A DNA stretch of 64,000 bases from NCBI RefSeq assembly GCF_029203285.1, contig NZ_CP115669.1, positions 1,364,001 through 1,428,000 of the forward strand, read 5' to 3'. Within the stretch, counting starts at the first letter, position 1. Every line of letters begins with the position of its first letter. Shown piece after piece: positions 1-8,870 of the stretch. The position numbers and the translations under genes were made by a program. A model generated the notes under the pieces. The model was not told where the DNA came from. It saw only the letters and a program-made list of their open reading frames with translations, and made no database searches. This DNA is from Pseudomonas sp. PSE14. Lineage in GTDB: Bacteria; Pseudomonadota; Gammaproteobacteria; Pseudomonadales; Pseudomonadaceae.

Positions 1-1
1 G

Positions 2-394
2 CGCATCCGCGATGCGGTGCAGCGGCTGTCCGCCGCCGGTTGCGAGGTGTCGCTGTTCATCGACCCGGACCAGCGGCAGATCGAGGCCTCTGCGCGTATC
101 GGCGCGCCGGCCGTCGAGCTGCATACCGGCCGTTACGCCGATGCCCACACCCCCGCCGAAGCTGCCCATGAGCTGGCGCGCATCCGCGACGGCGTGGAGT
201 TCGGCCTGTCCCACGGGCTGATCGTCAACGCCGGCCATGGCCTGCATTACCACAATGCCGAGCCGGTGGCGGCGATTGCCGGGATCAACGAGCTGAACAT
301 CGGCCACGCCATCGTCGCCCATGCGTTGTTCGTGGGCTTCAAGCAGGCGGTGGCGGAGATGAAGGCGCTGATCGTGGCGGCGGCGAATCGTTGA
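2..394 (+). CDS. pdxJ: Pyridoxine 5'-phosphate synthase, 3' part
   Basis: The last ~130 codons of PdxJ, open to the left edge of the window, so the start is outside. PdxJ condenses 1-deoxy-D-xylulose 5-phosphate with 3-amino-1-hydroxyacetone phosphate to pyridoxine 5'-phosphate, the last ring-forming step of vitamin B6 synthesis, in the cytoplasm. The visible C-terminal half of the TIM barrel has family hallmarks: [17 protein letters not shown], the glycine-rich [14 protein letters not shown] segment and [12 protein letters not shown] near the phosphate site. The gene ends normally. A palindromic repeat follows, then a convergent cmoB. Confidence 0.95.
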   Translation, partial: RIRDAVQRLSAAGCEVSLFIDPDQRQIEASARIGAPAVELHTGRYADAHTPAEAAHELARIRDGVEFGLSHGLIVNAGHGLHYHNAEPVAAIAGINELNIGHAIVAHALFVGFKQAVAEMKALIVAAANR

Positions 395-430
395 TCGGCA
401 CTTCGAGCCAATGACGGCGCAGGCGTCGAG

Positions 431-530
431 GTAGGGTGTAACGGCGTACAACCGCGAACGGTTGTACGCCCTACGCCAGGGGGTGGTTCGGCGTAGGGCG
501 GATAAATTTCGACGTTATCCGCCGTTTAGC
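431..530. repeat. Palindromic composite repeat, copy A (variant)
   Basis: Two palindromes lie in tandem between pdxJ and cmoB. The first pairs GGCGTACAACCG (443-454) with CGGTTGTACGCC (459-470). The second pairs GGCGGATAA (about 498-505) with TTATCCGCC (515-523), followed by GTTT. The same two palindrome types occur, more widely spaced, at 23165-23327 and 60876-61037. The second palindrome differs from those copies on both arms (GGATAA/TTATCC versus GTATAA/TTATAC), so pairing is kept. There is no coding potential. Confidence 0.8.
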
Positions 531-567
531 CGTCGCATCCGTTAACCTCGGATTCGACCTGGGGGCG

Positions 568-1536
568 TCAGGGCTTGCGCGCGACCAAGGTGGCACGCAG
601 CGGCGCCGGCAGGCCTTCGAGGGTGCGGCTATGGTCGTTCGGATCGAGGAAGTCCGGCAGCGACTGGTAGCGCATCCATTCCGTCGCACGCTGCTCTTCC
701 ACCGAGGTGCGGCTGATGTCCACGCTGCGTACGTCGGTGAAGCCCGCGCGGCGCAGCCACAGCTCCAGCGCCGGCACCGACGGCAGGAACCACACGTTGC
801 GCATCTGCGCGTAGCGGTCTTCGGGCACCAGCACGGTGTTCACGTCGCCTTCCACCACCAGGGTTTCCAGCACCAGTTCGCCACCCCGGCGCAGGCAGTC
901 CTTGAGCGCCAGCAGGTGGTCGATGGGCGAGCGGCGGTGGTAGAGCACGCCCATGGAGAACACGGTGTCGAAGCCTTCCAGCTTTTCCGGCAGGTCTTCC
1001 AGGGCGAAGGGCAGGTGCCAGGCCGGCAGGTCCGGCAGGTAGCGCTTCATGGCGAGGAACTGGCAGAAGAACAGCCAGTTCGGGTCGACACCCACCACGC
1101 TGCGCGCCCCGGCGCCGAGCATGCGCCACTGGTAGTAGCCGTTGCCGCAGCCAACGTCGAGGATGCGTTTACCCTTCAGGTCGATGTGCGGCGAGACGCG
1201 CTGCCACTTCCAGTCCGAGCGCCATTCGGTATCGATGTGCACGCCGAACAGGTGGAAGGGGCCCTTGCGCCAGGGGATCAGCCCTTGCAGGGCGAGCTTG
1301 AGCTGCTCGCGGGTGTCCTCGTCGCAGGCGCCTTCCAGGTTGAAACGTTCGCGCAGCTCGACGGCCGCGGCTTTCAGCTCGGGCAGACGATCCACCGCCG
1401 CCAGCCAACGCTCGAGGTCGCCATGGCCGTCGTCGACCTTGGTCGCCAATTGTGCGGGCAGCGAGGCGGCCCAGGATTCCAGCGGTGTGCCAGCCAGTTC
1501 GAGGCTGAGGCGGTCGAGGTCGAAACGGTCAATCAT
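568..1536 (-). CDS. cmoB: tRNA U34 carboxymethyltransferase CmoB
   Basis: 322 residues beginning [10 protein letters not shown]. CmoB transfers the carboxymethyl group of carboxy-SAM to 5-hydroxyuridine-34 of tRNA, forming cmo5U, which widens wobble decoding. The SAM-fold core is clear: [16 protein letters not shown] (glycine loop), GVDPNWLF and the [12 protein letters not shown] segment. The ATG at 1536 was chosen because it overlaps the cmoA stop in an ATGA junction, typical of translational coupling, and because it gives the family's usual length; an in-frame ATG upstream lies inside cmoA. It forms an operon with cmoA, the producer of its cofactor. Confidence 0.95.
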   Translation of the reverse strand: MIDRFDLDRLSLELAGTPLESWAASLPAQLATKVDDGHGDLERWLAAVDRLPELKAAAVELRERFNLEGACDEDTREQLKLALQGLIPWRKGPFHLFGVHIDTEWRSDWKWQRVSPHIDLKGKRILDVGCGNGYYQWRMLGAGARSVVGVDPNWLFFCQFLAMKRYLPDLPAWHLPFALEDLPEKLEGFDTVFSMGVLYHRRSPIDHLLALKDCLRRGGELVLETLVVEGDVNTVLVPEDRYAQMRNVWFLPSVPALELWLRRAGFTDVRSVDISRTSVEEQRATEWMRYQSLPDFLDPNDHSRTLEGLPAPLRATLVARKP

Positions 1537-2273
1537 GGTAGGGCAATCAGGGAAGCGAAGTTGAGGCATTGGAACCAGGGCACGACCTTGGAGAATCCCG
1601 CGGCCAACAGGCGTTCGCGGTGGGTCTCCAGGGTGTCGGGGCGCATGACGTTCTCGATGGCGGTACGCTTCTGGGCGATTTCCAGTTCGCTGTAGCCATT
1701 GGCGCGCTTGAAGTCGATGTGCAGGTCGGTGAGCAGCTCGTGCTCCTGCTCGTCGGCGAAGCGCAGCTTTTCCGAGAGGATCAGCGCACCGCCCGGCAAC
1801 AGGCTGTCGTGCAGGCGGGTGAGCAGTGCCAGGCGTTGTTCGGGGGCGATGAACTGCAGGGTGAAGTTCATCGCGATCAGCGAGCAGGGTTTGAGCTCCA
1901 TGCTCAGGATGTCCGCCTCGATCAGCTCGACCGGCAGCAGTTCCTGGTACATGGCGTCCTGGGCGCGCAGGTATTCGCCGCAGCGCTCGATCATCGGGGC
2001 GGAGTTGTCCACGCCGATCACTCGGCAGCCTTCGGTCCTCACGTGGCGGCGCAGCGCCTGGGTCACCGCGCCGAGGGAGCAGCCGAGGTCGTACAGCACG
2101 CTATTGGGTGCGGCGAAGCGCGCGCCGAGCACGCCGATGTTCTCGACGATGGTGGGGTAGCCCGGCACCGATCGCTTGATCATGTCCGGGAAGACGCGCA
2201 CCACGTCCTCATTGAAGGTGAAGTCGGGAACCTGGGTTTGCGGCTGGGCGAAGATGCGGTCGGATTCGCTCAC
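1533..2273 (-). CDS. cmoA: Carboxy-S-adenosyl-L-methionine synthase CmoA
   Basis: 246 residues. CmoA makes carboxy-SAM from SAM and prephenate for use by CmoB in tRNA wobble-uridine modification. Seen: N-terminal [20 protein letters not shown], the SAM-binding [17 protein letters not shown], and [13 protein letters not shown]. The start is read as GTG at 2273 (residues then run SESDRIFAQ, matching the usual N-terminus). The longer frame to 2369 would add an unlikely arginine-rich extension. The stop overlaps the cmoB start by 4 bp. Confidence 0.93.
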   Translation of the reverse strand: MSESDRIFAQPQTQVPDFTFNEDVVRVFPDMIKRSVPGYPTIVENIGVLGARFAAPNSVLYDLGCSLGAVTQALRRHVRTEGCRVIGVDNSAPMIERCGEYLRAQDAMYQELLPVELIEADILSMELKPCSLIAMNFTLQFIAPEQRLALLTRLHDSLLPGGALILSEKLRFADEQEHELLTDLHIDFKRANGYSELEIAQKRTAIENVMRPDTLETHRERLLAAGFSKVVPWFQCLNFASLIALP

Positions 2274-2386
2274 GCTGGATGGGGCCTCGTTACGCTGAAC
2301 AGGCAACAGGGCGCGGCGCGCCCGGTTTGCCGGGGCGCGCATTGTAGCCGAGGCGCCCAGTGCGCCCAAGCTTCAGCCGATAAGGG

Positions 2387-2959
2387 TCACTTGAGCTGGT
2401 CGGAGAAGTATTCGCCGGCGCCCTGCAATGGGCCGAGCGGATTCTTCTTGTCTTCCCGGCGGCGGATGTTCGGTTCGCCGTTGCTGGTCTTGTGCACGAC
2501 AACGTCGTCGATCAGCACGAACACCGGGCGGAACGACCAGCCCTGGACCTCCCGACGCTTGCGGAAGTTGAAGATGTCCGCCCAGAAGCTGCCTACCCGC
2601 TGGCTGTCGGTCTTGCTGAAGTCGAAGGCATAGCCGACGCAGCGATCCTTGGCCTGCAGGCAGGTGATCAGGCCGTCAGGCAGGTAGTCGATGGGAATGT
2701 TGGGTTGCACGAACATCAACCGCACGTCGATGAACGAAAGCATCTTGGCGTTGCCCTGGGATAGCGGATCGAAGCCCAGCGCGTAGAGCTGCGACTTGGT
2801 GGTCTTGCCCGTCTCGACCTGGTTGAAGCGGCTCTGTGCATCCTGGTAATCCAGGAAAGGTGACTGCACTTCCGCACGTTCGCTGGGCAGCAGGCTGCCA
2901 CAAGCCGAGAGCATCACGCACGCCCCCAGCAACATCATCGAGCGAACTACTGCACGCAT
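2387..2959 (-). CDS. Uncharacterised outer-membrane-type lipoprotein
   Basis: 190 residues. The N-terminus is a lipoprotein signal (MRAVVRSMMLLGACVMLSAC) with lipobox LSAC and Gly after the cysteine, so the mature protein is probably lipidated at Cys20. No recognised domain; the body has a 'TTKSQLYALGFDP' segment reminiscent of small SmpA/BamE-like lipoproteins, but this is weak. A good Shine-Dalgarno (AGGGGAG) precedes the ATG at 2959. It lies between cmoA and a solute-binding protein gene, all on the minus strand, with 113 bp to cmoA. Function unknown. Confidence 0.85.
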   Translation of the reverse strand: MRAVVRSMMLLGACVMLSACGSLLPSERAEVQSPFLDYQDAQSRFNQVETGKTTKSQLYALGFDPLSQGNAKMLSFIDVRLMFVQPNIPIDYLPDGLITCLQAKDRCVGYAFDFSKTDSQRVGSFWADIFNFRKRREVQGWSFRPVFVLIDDVVVHKTSNGEPNIRRREDKKNPLGPLQGAGEYFSDQLK

Positions 2960-3046
2960 GGAGCTCCCCTTAATCGCGGTCTCTTGTAATTGATCTATAG
3001 CCGATGCCCAAGCGCTGTGCCGGACTTTTCTCACGCACTGGAAAGC

Positions 3047-3799
3047 CTATTCCACAGCTACTCCGTATCCTTGCATCAGTGGTTTCCACTGTTCGTTCTG
3101 ACGAAACTCGCGCAGGCCGTCATCGAGCTCGGCAAGACGCTCCCTGACCGACTCCAGGCGCGGGTTGAGAGCGACGTACATAGGACGTTTATCGGCCAGT
3201 TGCCCGGCGGCACGAACCTGCCCGGACAAGCGGTGACGATGCAGGTAGTGCTCGACGATCTGGCTGTCCTCGAGCAGCACGCTGATGCGGCCGAGCAGCA
3301 GCTTCTGGATGTTGCGCTCCAGCACCCGCTCGCCGCTGAGCACTTGTACCTGCTCGTGATCGTCCAGGTGGCTGTCACGCCAGGCGTCCAGTTGCGCGCC
3401 GTAGGAGTAGCCCTGGGCAAGGCCGATGGACTGGTCGTCCAGCGACGCCGGGCCCTGGTAGTGCCACTGGCTGTCGGCGCGGGTGTAGAAGCGCATGGTC
3501 ACCCAGCCGATGGGCTCCTGGCCGATCGCCAGGCTTTCCGATTCTTCCGGGTAGGCGCCGACCACGCCGTCCACCAGCCCTTCACGGGCCATCTGCAGGG
3601 CGCGTGGCCAGGGCAGGGGTTCGAAGGCCGGGGGCTGGTTCAGGATGCGGGTCAGAGCTTCGAGCAGGTAGCCGGGCTTGTCCGGATTATCCGGGCAGAT
3701 GTAGGGGCACCAATCGTCGCCGGCCAGGCGCAGCGGCTCGTCGGCATTGGCGATCAGTGCGTTGCACAGGAGCAGAGCCGGCACAGCGAAACGCAGCAT
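3047..3799 (-). CDS. Periplasmic solute-binding protein, family 3 type
   Basis: 250 residues with a Sec signal peptide (MLRFAVPALLLCNALIANA) and the start of a type-II periplasmic binding fold: PLRLAGDDWCPYICPDNPDKPGYLLEA, then PWPRALQMAREGLVDGVVGAYP. Family 3 proteins bind polar amino acids for ABC transporters, but no permease or ATPase is nearby, and the sequence resembles the orphan, ABC-unlinked subgroup of Pseudomonas. It could act as a sensor-type or scavenging binding protein. It starts only 1 bp after the end of the lysoplasmalogenase gene, so the two are likely cotranscribed. Confidence 0.85.
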   Translation of the reverse strand: MLRFAVPALLLCNALIANADEPLRLAGDDWCPYICPDNPDKPGYLLEALTRILNQPPAFEPLPWPRALQMAREGLVDGVVGAYPEESESLAIGQEPIGWVTMRFYTRADSQWHYQGPASLDDQSIGLAQGYSYGAQLDAWRDSHLDDHEQVQVLSGERVLERNIQKLLLGRISVLLEDSQIVEHYLHRHRLSGQVRAAGQLADKRPMYVALNPRLESVRERLAELDDGLREFRQNEQWKPLMQGYGVAVE

Positions 3800-3800
3800 G

Positions 3801-4475
3801 TCAGACTCGGGTAGTGGACTGTCCCAAGGAGTATGGCAGAGCCTGATGACGACTTGTGACGGATGCCGCGATGCCGAACTGGCCCAGCCAGTAGGTGAGC
3901 ATGATGGCGTAGGAAGAGCCGTCGAAGGCGCCGACGAAGCGGCTGATGCCGATCATCGCGTCGGAGCTGACGAACAGCAGGGCGCCCACGGCGGCGAGGT
4001 TGCGGCTGGCGGCCGGCAGGTCGGCGCAGCCGAGGCGGGCGATGGCGCGCCAGAGCATGCAACTGATGGTCAGGCTGTAGAGGGCGATCGGCAGCAGCAG
4101 CGGGCCGAGGCCCCGGCTGTAGAGCAGGGCGAACAGACCGCCCCCCAATAGCGCAGCGAACAGCAGGCCCGCTGGAGCCAGGCGGCGAGTATCACCGAGG
4201 TAGGCGGTCAGATAGGCCAGGTGCGCCAGCAGGAAGGCAGCGAGCCCCGGGACGAAGGCATTGACCGGCCATTCCAGCAGGATGTCGCCGAGCATCGACA
4301 GCACCAGGCCCAGCGCGACCCAGCGTCGATAGGCGTCGGCCGGCGTGCTCAGCACCCAGAACAGCAGCGTGAGCACTGGCAGCGGCTTGCACAGCATGCG
4401 CAAGGGCGGCAGGTCGAAGGTGACAGCAAGCAGGTAGGCGATGCCGCTGATGAGTGCCAGAAATGCCCAGCGCAT
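3801..4475 (-). CDS. YhhN/TMEM86-family membrane protein (putative lysoplasmalogenase)
   Basis: 224 residues, almost wholly hydrophobic with about eight membrane segments. Family signatures visible are KPLPVLTLL near residue 30, the LSMLGDILL motif, and the C-terminal ASDAMIG-type motif (SSDAMIGISRF). Members hydrolyse the vinyl-ether bond of lysoplasmalogens in animals; the bacterial role is poorly known. The ATG at 4475 has a strong ribosome site (AAGGGAGGG). The gene is followed after 1 bp by the solute-binding protein gene. Confidence 0.88.
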   Translation of the reverse strand: MRWAFLALISGIAYLLAVTFDLPPLRMLCKPLPVLTLLFWVLSTPADAYRRWVALGLVLSMLGDILLEWPVNAFVPGLAAFLLAHLAYLTAYLGDTRRLAPAGLLFAALLGGGLFALLYSRGLGPLLLPIALYSLTISCMLWRAIARLGCADLPAASRNLAAVGALLFVSSDAMIGISRFVGAFDGSSYAIMLTYWLGQFGIAASVTSRHQALPYSLGQSTTRV

Positions 4476-4572
4476 GGGGTTCCCTCCCTTGGAAATGAGC
4501 GTCCACTGTGCCGCAGTACGCGCTACCTCCACAGGCCGCAGGCGTCAGCGCGAGCGGCTTATGGCGCCGGGG

Positions 4573-4968
4573 TCAGCGTACGGCAATGGGGCAGACGAAG
4601 GTCTGCGCAGGCGCGACTTCCGGCTCCCAGGGGCGGCGATAGGCCAGTTCCAGTTTGTCCTCGCCGGCGCCGGTCACGCGGAAGCGCCAGGTGGACTCGC
4701 CGGCGCTGCCGACCAGGCCTGCGTCTTCCGGGTTGCTGTAGACCTCGGGGCCGAGGCTGCGCAGCAGGCCATTGGCGGCGTTGCGCATTTCCCAGCGGAA
4801 ACCGGTGGTGGGGTTGCTCGGCAGGATCAATACCAGTTCCTGACCTTCGTGCAGCTTCAGGGGCTTGCAGTCACTGGCGTCTTCCAGGGTGACCACGGGT
4901 TTGGACTGCCCGGCGCAGCCGGCGAGCAGGGCCAGGGAGAGGGGGAGCAACAGGCGGTACGACGGCAT
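4573..4968 (-). CDS. Chagasin-type (I42) cysteine protease inhibitor lipoprotein
   Basis: 131 residues. A lipoprotein signal peptide ending LLAGC places the mature protein at a membrane facing the periplasm. The inhibitor loops of family I42 are present: NPTTGFRW (loop 1), a glycine-rich middle loop (GLVGSAGES) and RPWEP (loop 3). Chagasin-family proteins block papain-like cysteine proteases. In P. aeruginosa a homologue (called icp, from memory) lies in the same position next to an alternative lon gene, so the order is conserved. Start chosen at 4968, where the signal peptide begins. Confidence 0.9.
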   Translation of the reverse strand: MPSYRLLLPLSLALLAGCAGQSKPVVTLEDASDCKPLKLHEGQELVLILPSNPTTGFRWEMRNAANGLLRSLGPEVYSNPEDAGLVGSAGESTWRFRVTGAGEDKLELAYRRPWEPEVAPAQTFVCPIAVR

Positions 4969-5054
4969 GACGACTCCTGGGGTGGGGACCAGACTGGCCG
5001 CAGGATATCGCAATCGGGGGAGGAGGGAAGAAGACTACGCGATGGCTGTCCTCC

Positions 5055-5078
5055 TGTAGGAGCGGACTTTGTCCGCGA
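5055..5078. repeat. REP-type palindrome (GTAGGAGCGGAC...GTCCGCGA)
   Basis: Short imperfect palindrome with a GTAGGAGC head and a GCGGACTTTGTCCGC stem, one of about ten copies in the window. A degenerate partner is at 5426-5451, so the pair brackets the longer repeat at 5103-5400. Confidence 0.75.
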
Positions 5079-5102
5079 TGCTCTTTGTTTTGTGTCGGTA
5101 TT

Positions 5103-5400
5103 TCTGCGTCGCTTCGGTGTGGGCTGAGAGATTTTGTTTCGCCTCTCGGCGAGTCCCTTTTGTCAAACGCCACAAAAGGAACCAAAAGGTCTTGCCCCTC
5201 CATCCGGTTTTTCGCTTGGGGCGAAAAATGCCCTCGTTGAACCGAAGTTTCAGGGGCACGCCGCGAAGGGCCATCCTTGGCCCATCGCGGCTCTCGCGAC
5301 ATCCATGTCGCTCAACCCCTGAAACTCCGATTCAACGAGGCCTCCTGAAAGGGGCGCTCCGGAGTTCGCTGAGATTTCTCTGGAAGTCTTCAAGCGCTGG
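5103..5400. repeat. Long dispersed repeat, left copy
   Basis: About 300 bp of non-coding DNA between the I42 inhibitor and lon. It matches, in inverted orientation, the sequence at about 43,955-44,295. Shared blocks include GCTGAGAGATTTTGTTTCGCC, GAAGTTTCAGGGGCACGC, GGGCCATCC, CTCAACCCCTGAAACTCC and GGCCTCCTGAA. It contains a hairpin CCTTTTGT (5156-5163) / ACAAAAGG (5172-5179), which the other copy replaces with a different but equally paired stem. Sequences of this kind are common between genes in pseudomonads and often generate spurious ORF calls. Confidence 0.75.
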
Positions 5401-5470
5401 AGCCAGAGCCTTTGCGGTGCGCGCTTGTGCAGGAGCGGACTCCGTCCGAGATTTGCCCAGCGCCAATCAA

Positions 5471-7870
5471 TCAGCCGGGAAACAACACCTTCGCCACATC
5501 GCCATAACGACGGGCGAAATGCACCGTCAGGCCTTCCTTGAGGTACTCCGGAAGTTCCTCGAAGTCACCACGGTTGGCTTCCGGCAGGATCAGCTCGTAG
5601 ATCTTCTGCCGGCGTGCGGCGATCACCTTCTCGCGCACGCCGCCGATTGGCAGCACCTGGCCGGTGAGGGTCAGCTCGCCGGTCATGGCCACGCCTTTCT
5701 TCGGCGCCTGGTTGCGCGCCAGGGACAGCAGGGCGCTGGCCATGGTGACACCCGCGCTGGGGCCGTCCTTGGGCGTGGCGCCCTCGGGCACGTGCAGGTG
5801 GACGAAGGCCTGGTCGAAGAAGCTGGTGTCGCCACCGTACTTGTTCAGGTGCGAGCTGATATAGCTGTAGGCGATTTCCGCCGACTCCTTCATCACGTCA
5901 CCCAACTGGCCGGTGAGCTTGAAACCGCGATTGAGCGTGTGGATGCGTGTGGCTTCGATCGGCAGGGTGGCGCCGCCCATGCTGGTCCAGGCCAGGCCGG
6001 TGATCACGCCGATGCCGGAGAGCAGCTGTTCGGTGCGGAACACCGGCATGCCGAGGTAGTCCTCCAGGTCCTTGGCGCCGATCTTCACCACCGATTCCGG
6101 GTCTTCCAGCAGCTTCACCACCGACTTGCGCACCAATTTGCCGAGCTGTTTTTCCAACTGGCGCACGCCTGCCTCGCGGGCGTAGCCCTCGATCACCGCG
6201 CGCAGGGCCGCGTCGTTGATCGACAGGCGGTTCTTCGGCACGCCAGCCTTTTCCAGTTGCTTGGGCCACAGGTGGCGCTTGGCGATGGCCAGTTTTTCCT
6301 CGGCGATGTAGCCGGACAGGCGGATCACCTCCATGCGGTCGAGCAGCGGGCCGGGGATCGAGTCCAGGGTGTTGGCGGTGCAGACGAACAGCACCTTGGA
6401 CAGGTCCAGGCGCAGATCCAGGTAATGGTCGAGGAATTCGACGTTCTGTTCCGGATCGAGCGTCTCCAGCAGCGCCGAGGCGGGGTCGCCCTGGTAGCTG
6501 CTGCCGAGCTTGTCGATCTCGTCGAGCATGATCACCGGGTTCATCACCTGAACGTCCTTGAGCGCCTGCACCAGCTTGCCGGGCAGGGCGCCGATGTAGG
6601 TGCGGCGGTGGCCCTTGATCTCCGCCTCGTCGCGCATGCCGCCGACGCTGAAGCGGTAGAACGGCCGCCCCAGGCTTTCGGCGATGGATTTGCCGATGCT
6701 GGTCTTGCCCACGCCGGGCGGGCCGACCAGCAGCACGATGGAGCCGGCGATCTCACCCTTGAAGGCACCCACGGCGAGGAACTCGAGGATGCGCTCCTTC
6801 ACGTCGTCGAGGCCTGCGTGGTACTTGTCGAGCACCTTGCGCGCGTGTTTCAGGTTGAGCTTGTCGGTGCCCAGCAAGCCCCAGGGCACCGAGGTGGCCC
6901 AGTCCAGGTAATTGCGGGTGACAGCGTACTCGGGCGAGCCGGTCTCCAGGATCGACAGCTTGTTGAGCTCCTCTTCGATGCGCTTCTGCGCCTGCTCGGG
7001 AAGGACCTTGCCCTCCAGGCGGGCGCGGAATTCGTCGGAATCGGCGCTCTTGTCGTCCTTGGTAATGCCCAGCTCCTGCTGGATGATCTTCAGTTGTTCC
7101 TTGAGGAAGAACTCGCGCTGGCGTTCGCCGATCTTGCGGTTCACCTCGGCGGACAGCTCCTTCTGCAGGCGCGCGACCTCCACTTCCTTGCGCAGCAGCG
7201 GCAGCACCTTCTCCATGCGCTTGAGGATCGGCACGGTATCCAGCACTTCCTGCAGCTCGGCGCCCGGCGCGGTGGTCAGTGCAGCGGCGAAGTCGGTCAG
7301 CGGCGACGGATCGTTCGGGTTGAAACGGTTCAGGTAGTTCTTCAGCTCTTCGCTGTACAGCGGGTTGAGCGGCAGCAGTTCCTTGATCGCGTTGATCAGG
7401 GCCATGCCGTAGGCCTTCACCTCGTCGCTCGGGTCGCTGGGGGTATGCGGGTACTCCACTTCCACCAGGAAGGGCGGGCGGTGGCGCTTGATCCAGCCGC
7501 GGATGCGTACCCGCGACAGGCCCTGGGCGACGAATTGCAGCTTGCCGCCCTCGCGGCTGGCATGGTGCACGCGCACCAGGGTGCCGTGCTCGGGCAAGCT
7601 GTTGGGATCGAAGTGGCGCGGGTCTTCCGGCGGGTTGTCCATGAAGAACAGCGCCAGGCTGTGGTGCTCGGTCTTGGCCACCAGCTCAAGGGTTTCCGCC
7701 CACGGCTCCTCGTTGACGATCACCGGCAGCACCTGCGCCGGGAAGAACGGGCGGTTGTGGATCGGAATGACATAGACCGTGGTCGGCAGGCTCTGGCCGG
7801 GCAGCACGAGCCCGGTGTTGCTGACCTCTTCGGCGCTATTGATATCGTGAATCTCGTCGTGGTCGCTCAT
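5471..7870 (-). CDS. ATP-dependent Lon protease, AsrA-like paralogue
   Basis: 799 residues, full-length LonA architecture: N-terminal substrate-binding domain (to ~residue 210), coiled-coil helices, AAA+ module with Walker A GPPGVGKT and Walker B VIMLDEIDK, and a C-terminal serine protease domain with the catalytic Ser in PKDGPSAGVTM and Lys in GGVREKVIAA. It degrades misfolded and regulatory proteins in the cytoplasm. The N-terminal extension (MSDHDEIHDINSAEEV) and the position between the I42 inhibitor and pruR point to the second Lon of P. aeruginosa (AsrA, linked to aminoglycoside/heat response) rather than the housekeeping Lon beside clpX. The paralogue assignment rests on synteny recalled from memory. 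Confidence 0.92.
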   Translation of the reverse strand: MSDHDEIHDINSAEEVSNTGLVLPGQSLPTTVYVIPIHNRPFFPAQVLPVIVNEEPWAETLELVAKTEHHSLALFFMDNPPEDPRHFDPNSLPEHGTLVRVHHASREGGKLQFVAQGLSRVRIRGWIKRHRPPFLVEVEYPHTPSDPSDEVKAYGMALINAIKELLPLNPLYSEELKNYLNRFNPNDPSPLTDFAAALTTAPGAELQEVLDTVPILKRMEKVLPLLRKEVEVARLQKELSAEVNRKIGERQREFFLKEQLKIIQQELGITKDDKSADSDEFRARLEGKVLPEQAQKRIEEELNKLSILETGSPEYAVTRNYLDWATSVPWGLLGTDKLNLKHARKVLDKYHAGLDDVKERILEFLAVGAFKGEIAGSIVLLVGPPGVGKTSIGKSIAESLGRPFYRFSVGGMRDEAEIKGHRRTYIGALPGKLVQALKDVQVMNPVIMLDEIDKLGSSYQGDPASALLETLDPEQNVEFLDHYLDLRLDLSKVLFVCTANTLDSIPGPLLDRMEVIRLSGYIAEEKLAIAKRHLWPKQLEKAGVPKNRLSINDAALRAVIEGYAREAGVRQLEKQLGKLVRKSVVKLLEDPESVVKIGAKDLEDYLGMPVFRTEQLLSGIGVITGLAWTSMGGATLPIEATRIHTLNRGFKLTGQLGDVMKESAEIAYSYISSHLNKYGGDTSFFDQAFVHLHVPEGATPKDGPSAGVTMASALLSLARNQAPKKGVAMTGELTLTGQVLPIGGVREKVIAARRQKIYELILPEANRGDFEELPEYLKEGLTVHFARRYGDVAKVLFPG

Positions 7871-7976
7871 GAGGCACCTGACTGATTGGACATGACAGTC
7901 TAGATGGGGAAGCCGGAGCGGGGTTTCAATCCCATGTTTTGAGTGGATGTTTCGAGTCGATGTTGCAGGAGATTGC

Positions 7977-8783
7977 TTACGGCCGGATTAGCGGGCGCGG
8001 CCGCAGGAAGTCGCTGGGCGGCCGGCCGAACTGGCGGCTGAACATGGCACTGAAGGCGCTGGGCGTGCTGTAGCCGACTTCCAGCGCCACGCTCAGCACG
8101 CTCTCTCCCAGCGCCAGGCGCTCCAGGGCCGCCAGCAGGCGCGCCTGCTGGCGCCATTGGCCGAAGGTCAGCCCGGTTTCGCGGAGGAACCAGCGCTGCA
8201 CCGTCTTGGCGTCCACGTTCGCCTGCCGCGCCCAGTCGGCCAGGCCGGCGTGCTCGCCGGGGTGGCGCTGGATGGCCTGGCAGAGCGCGCGCAGGCGCGG
8301 GTGCGCCGGCAGCGGCAGGTGCAGCGGCAGCACGGGTTCTTCGCGCAATTCATCCAGCAGCAGGCCGAGGACGCGGCCGTCGCGGGAGTCCGGCGTCACT
8401 TCGCCGCTGATCGACAGTGCGACCAGGATCAGCTCGCGCAACAGCGGCGACACCGCCAGCACGCAGCAGCTCTGCGGCAGGTGCGGGGCGCTGTCCGGCT
8501 CCACGTAGAGGGTGCGCACCTGCACGTCGCCGACCATCCGCGTCCAGTGCTCGACGCCGGCGGGTATCCACAGGCCACGATTGTCCGGCACCACCCACTG
8601 GCCGCTGGCGCTGCCCACCACCAATACGCCGCGCACCGCATAGAGCAACTGCGCGCGGTGATGGCTGTGGGCCGGTACTTCATGGCCGTCGGGGAAGTCC
8701 AGGGCGACGGCTGCGACCGGGCTGGCGGCCCGCTCGTCGCCATGATCCAGCACTGAGCCGTCTGGGATGTCCTTTTTACGCAT
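7977..8783 (-). CDS. AraC-family regulator with N-terminal cupin
   Basis: 268 residues. An N-terminal cupin-like sensor (EVPAHSHHRAQLLYAVRGVLVV, WVVPDNRGLWIPAGVEH) is followed by two helix-turn-helix motifs at about residues 175-260 (LADWARQANVDAKTVQRWFLRETG; VLSVALEVGYSTPSAFSAMFSRQFG). This layout matches the NimR/YeaM group, which usually controls a neighbouring efflux gene; here the divergent neighbour is a DUF815 ATPase instead. The ligand cannot be told. Confidence 0.88.
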   Translation of the reverse strand: MRKKDIPDGSVLDHGDERAASPVAAVALDFPDGHEVPAHSHHRAQLLYAVRGVLVVGSASGQWVVPDNRGLWIPAGVEHWTRMVGDVQVRTLYVEPDSAPHLPQSCCVLAVSPLLRELILVALSISGEVTPDSRDGRVLGLLLDELREEPVLPLHLPLPAHPRLRALCQAIQRHPGEHAGLADWARQANVDAKTVQRWFLRETGLTFGQWRQQARLLAALERLALGESVLSVALEVGYSTPSAFSAMFSRQFGRPPSDFLRPRPLIRP

Positions 8784-8870
8784 CTGGCTGCCTGTTTATC
8801 GTTAGACGGCCACTTTCACCCATCGCTAGGCTGCTGGCCAGTCCCTATTCCTGCCTCGATGATCTTCGCC

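Noticed and set aside
5069..7885. 938-residue plus-strand ORF opposite lon
   Set aside because: It is the mirror of a full-length Lon with intact catalytic motifs; its own sequence is His/Val/Gln-rich and compositionally artificial, as expected in high-GC DNA.
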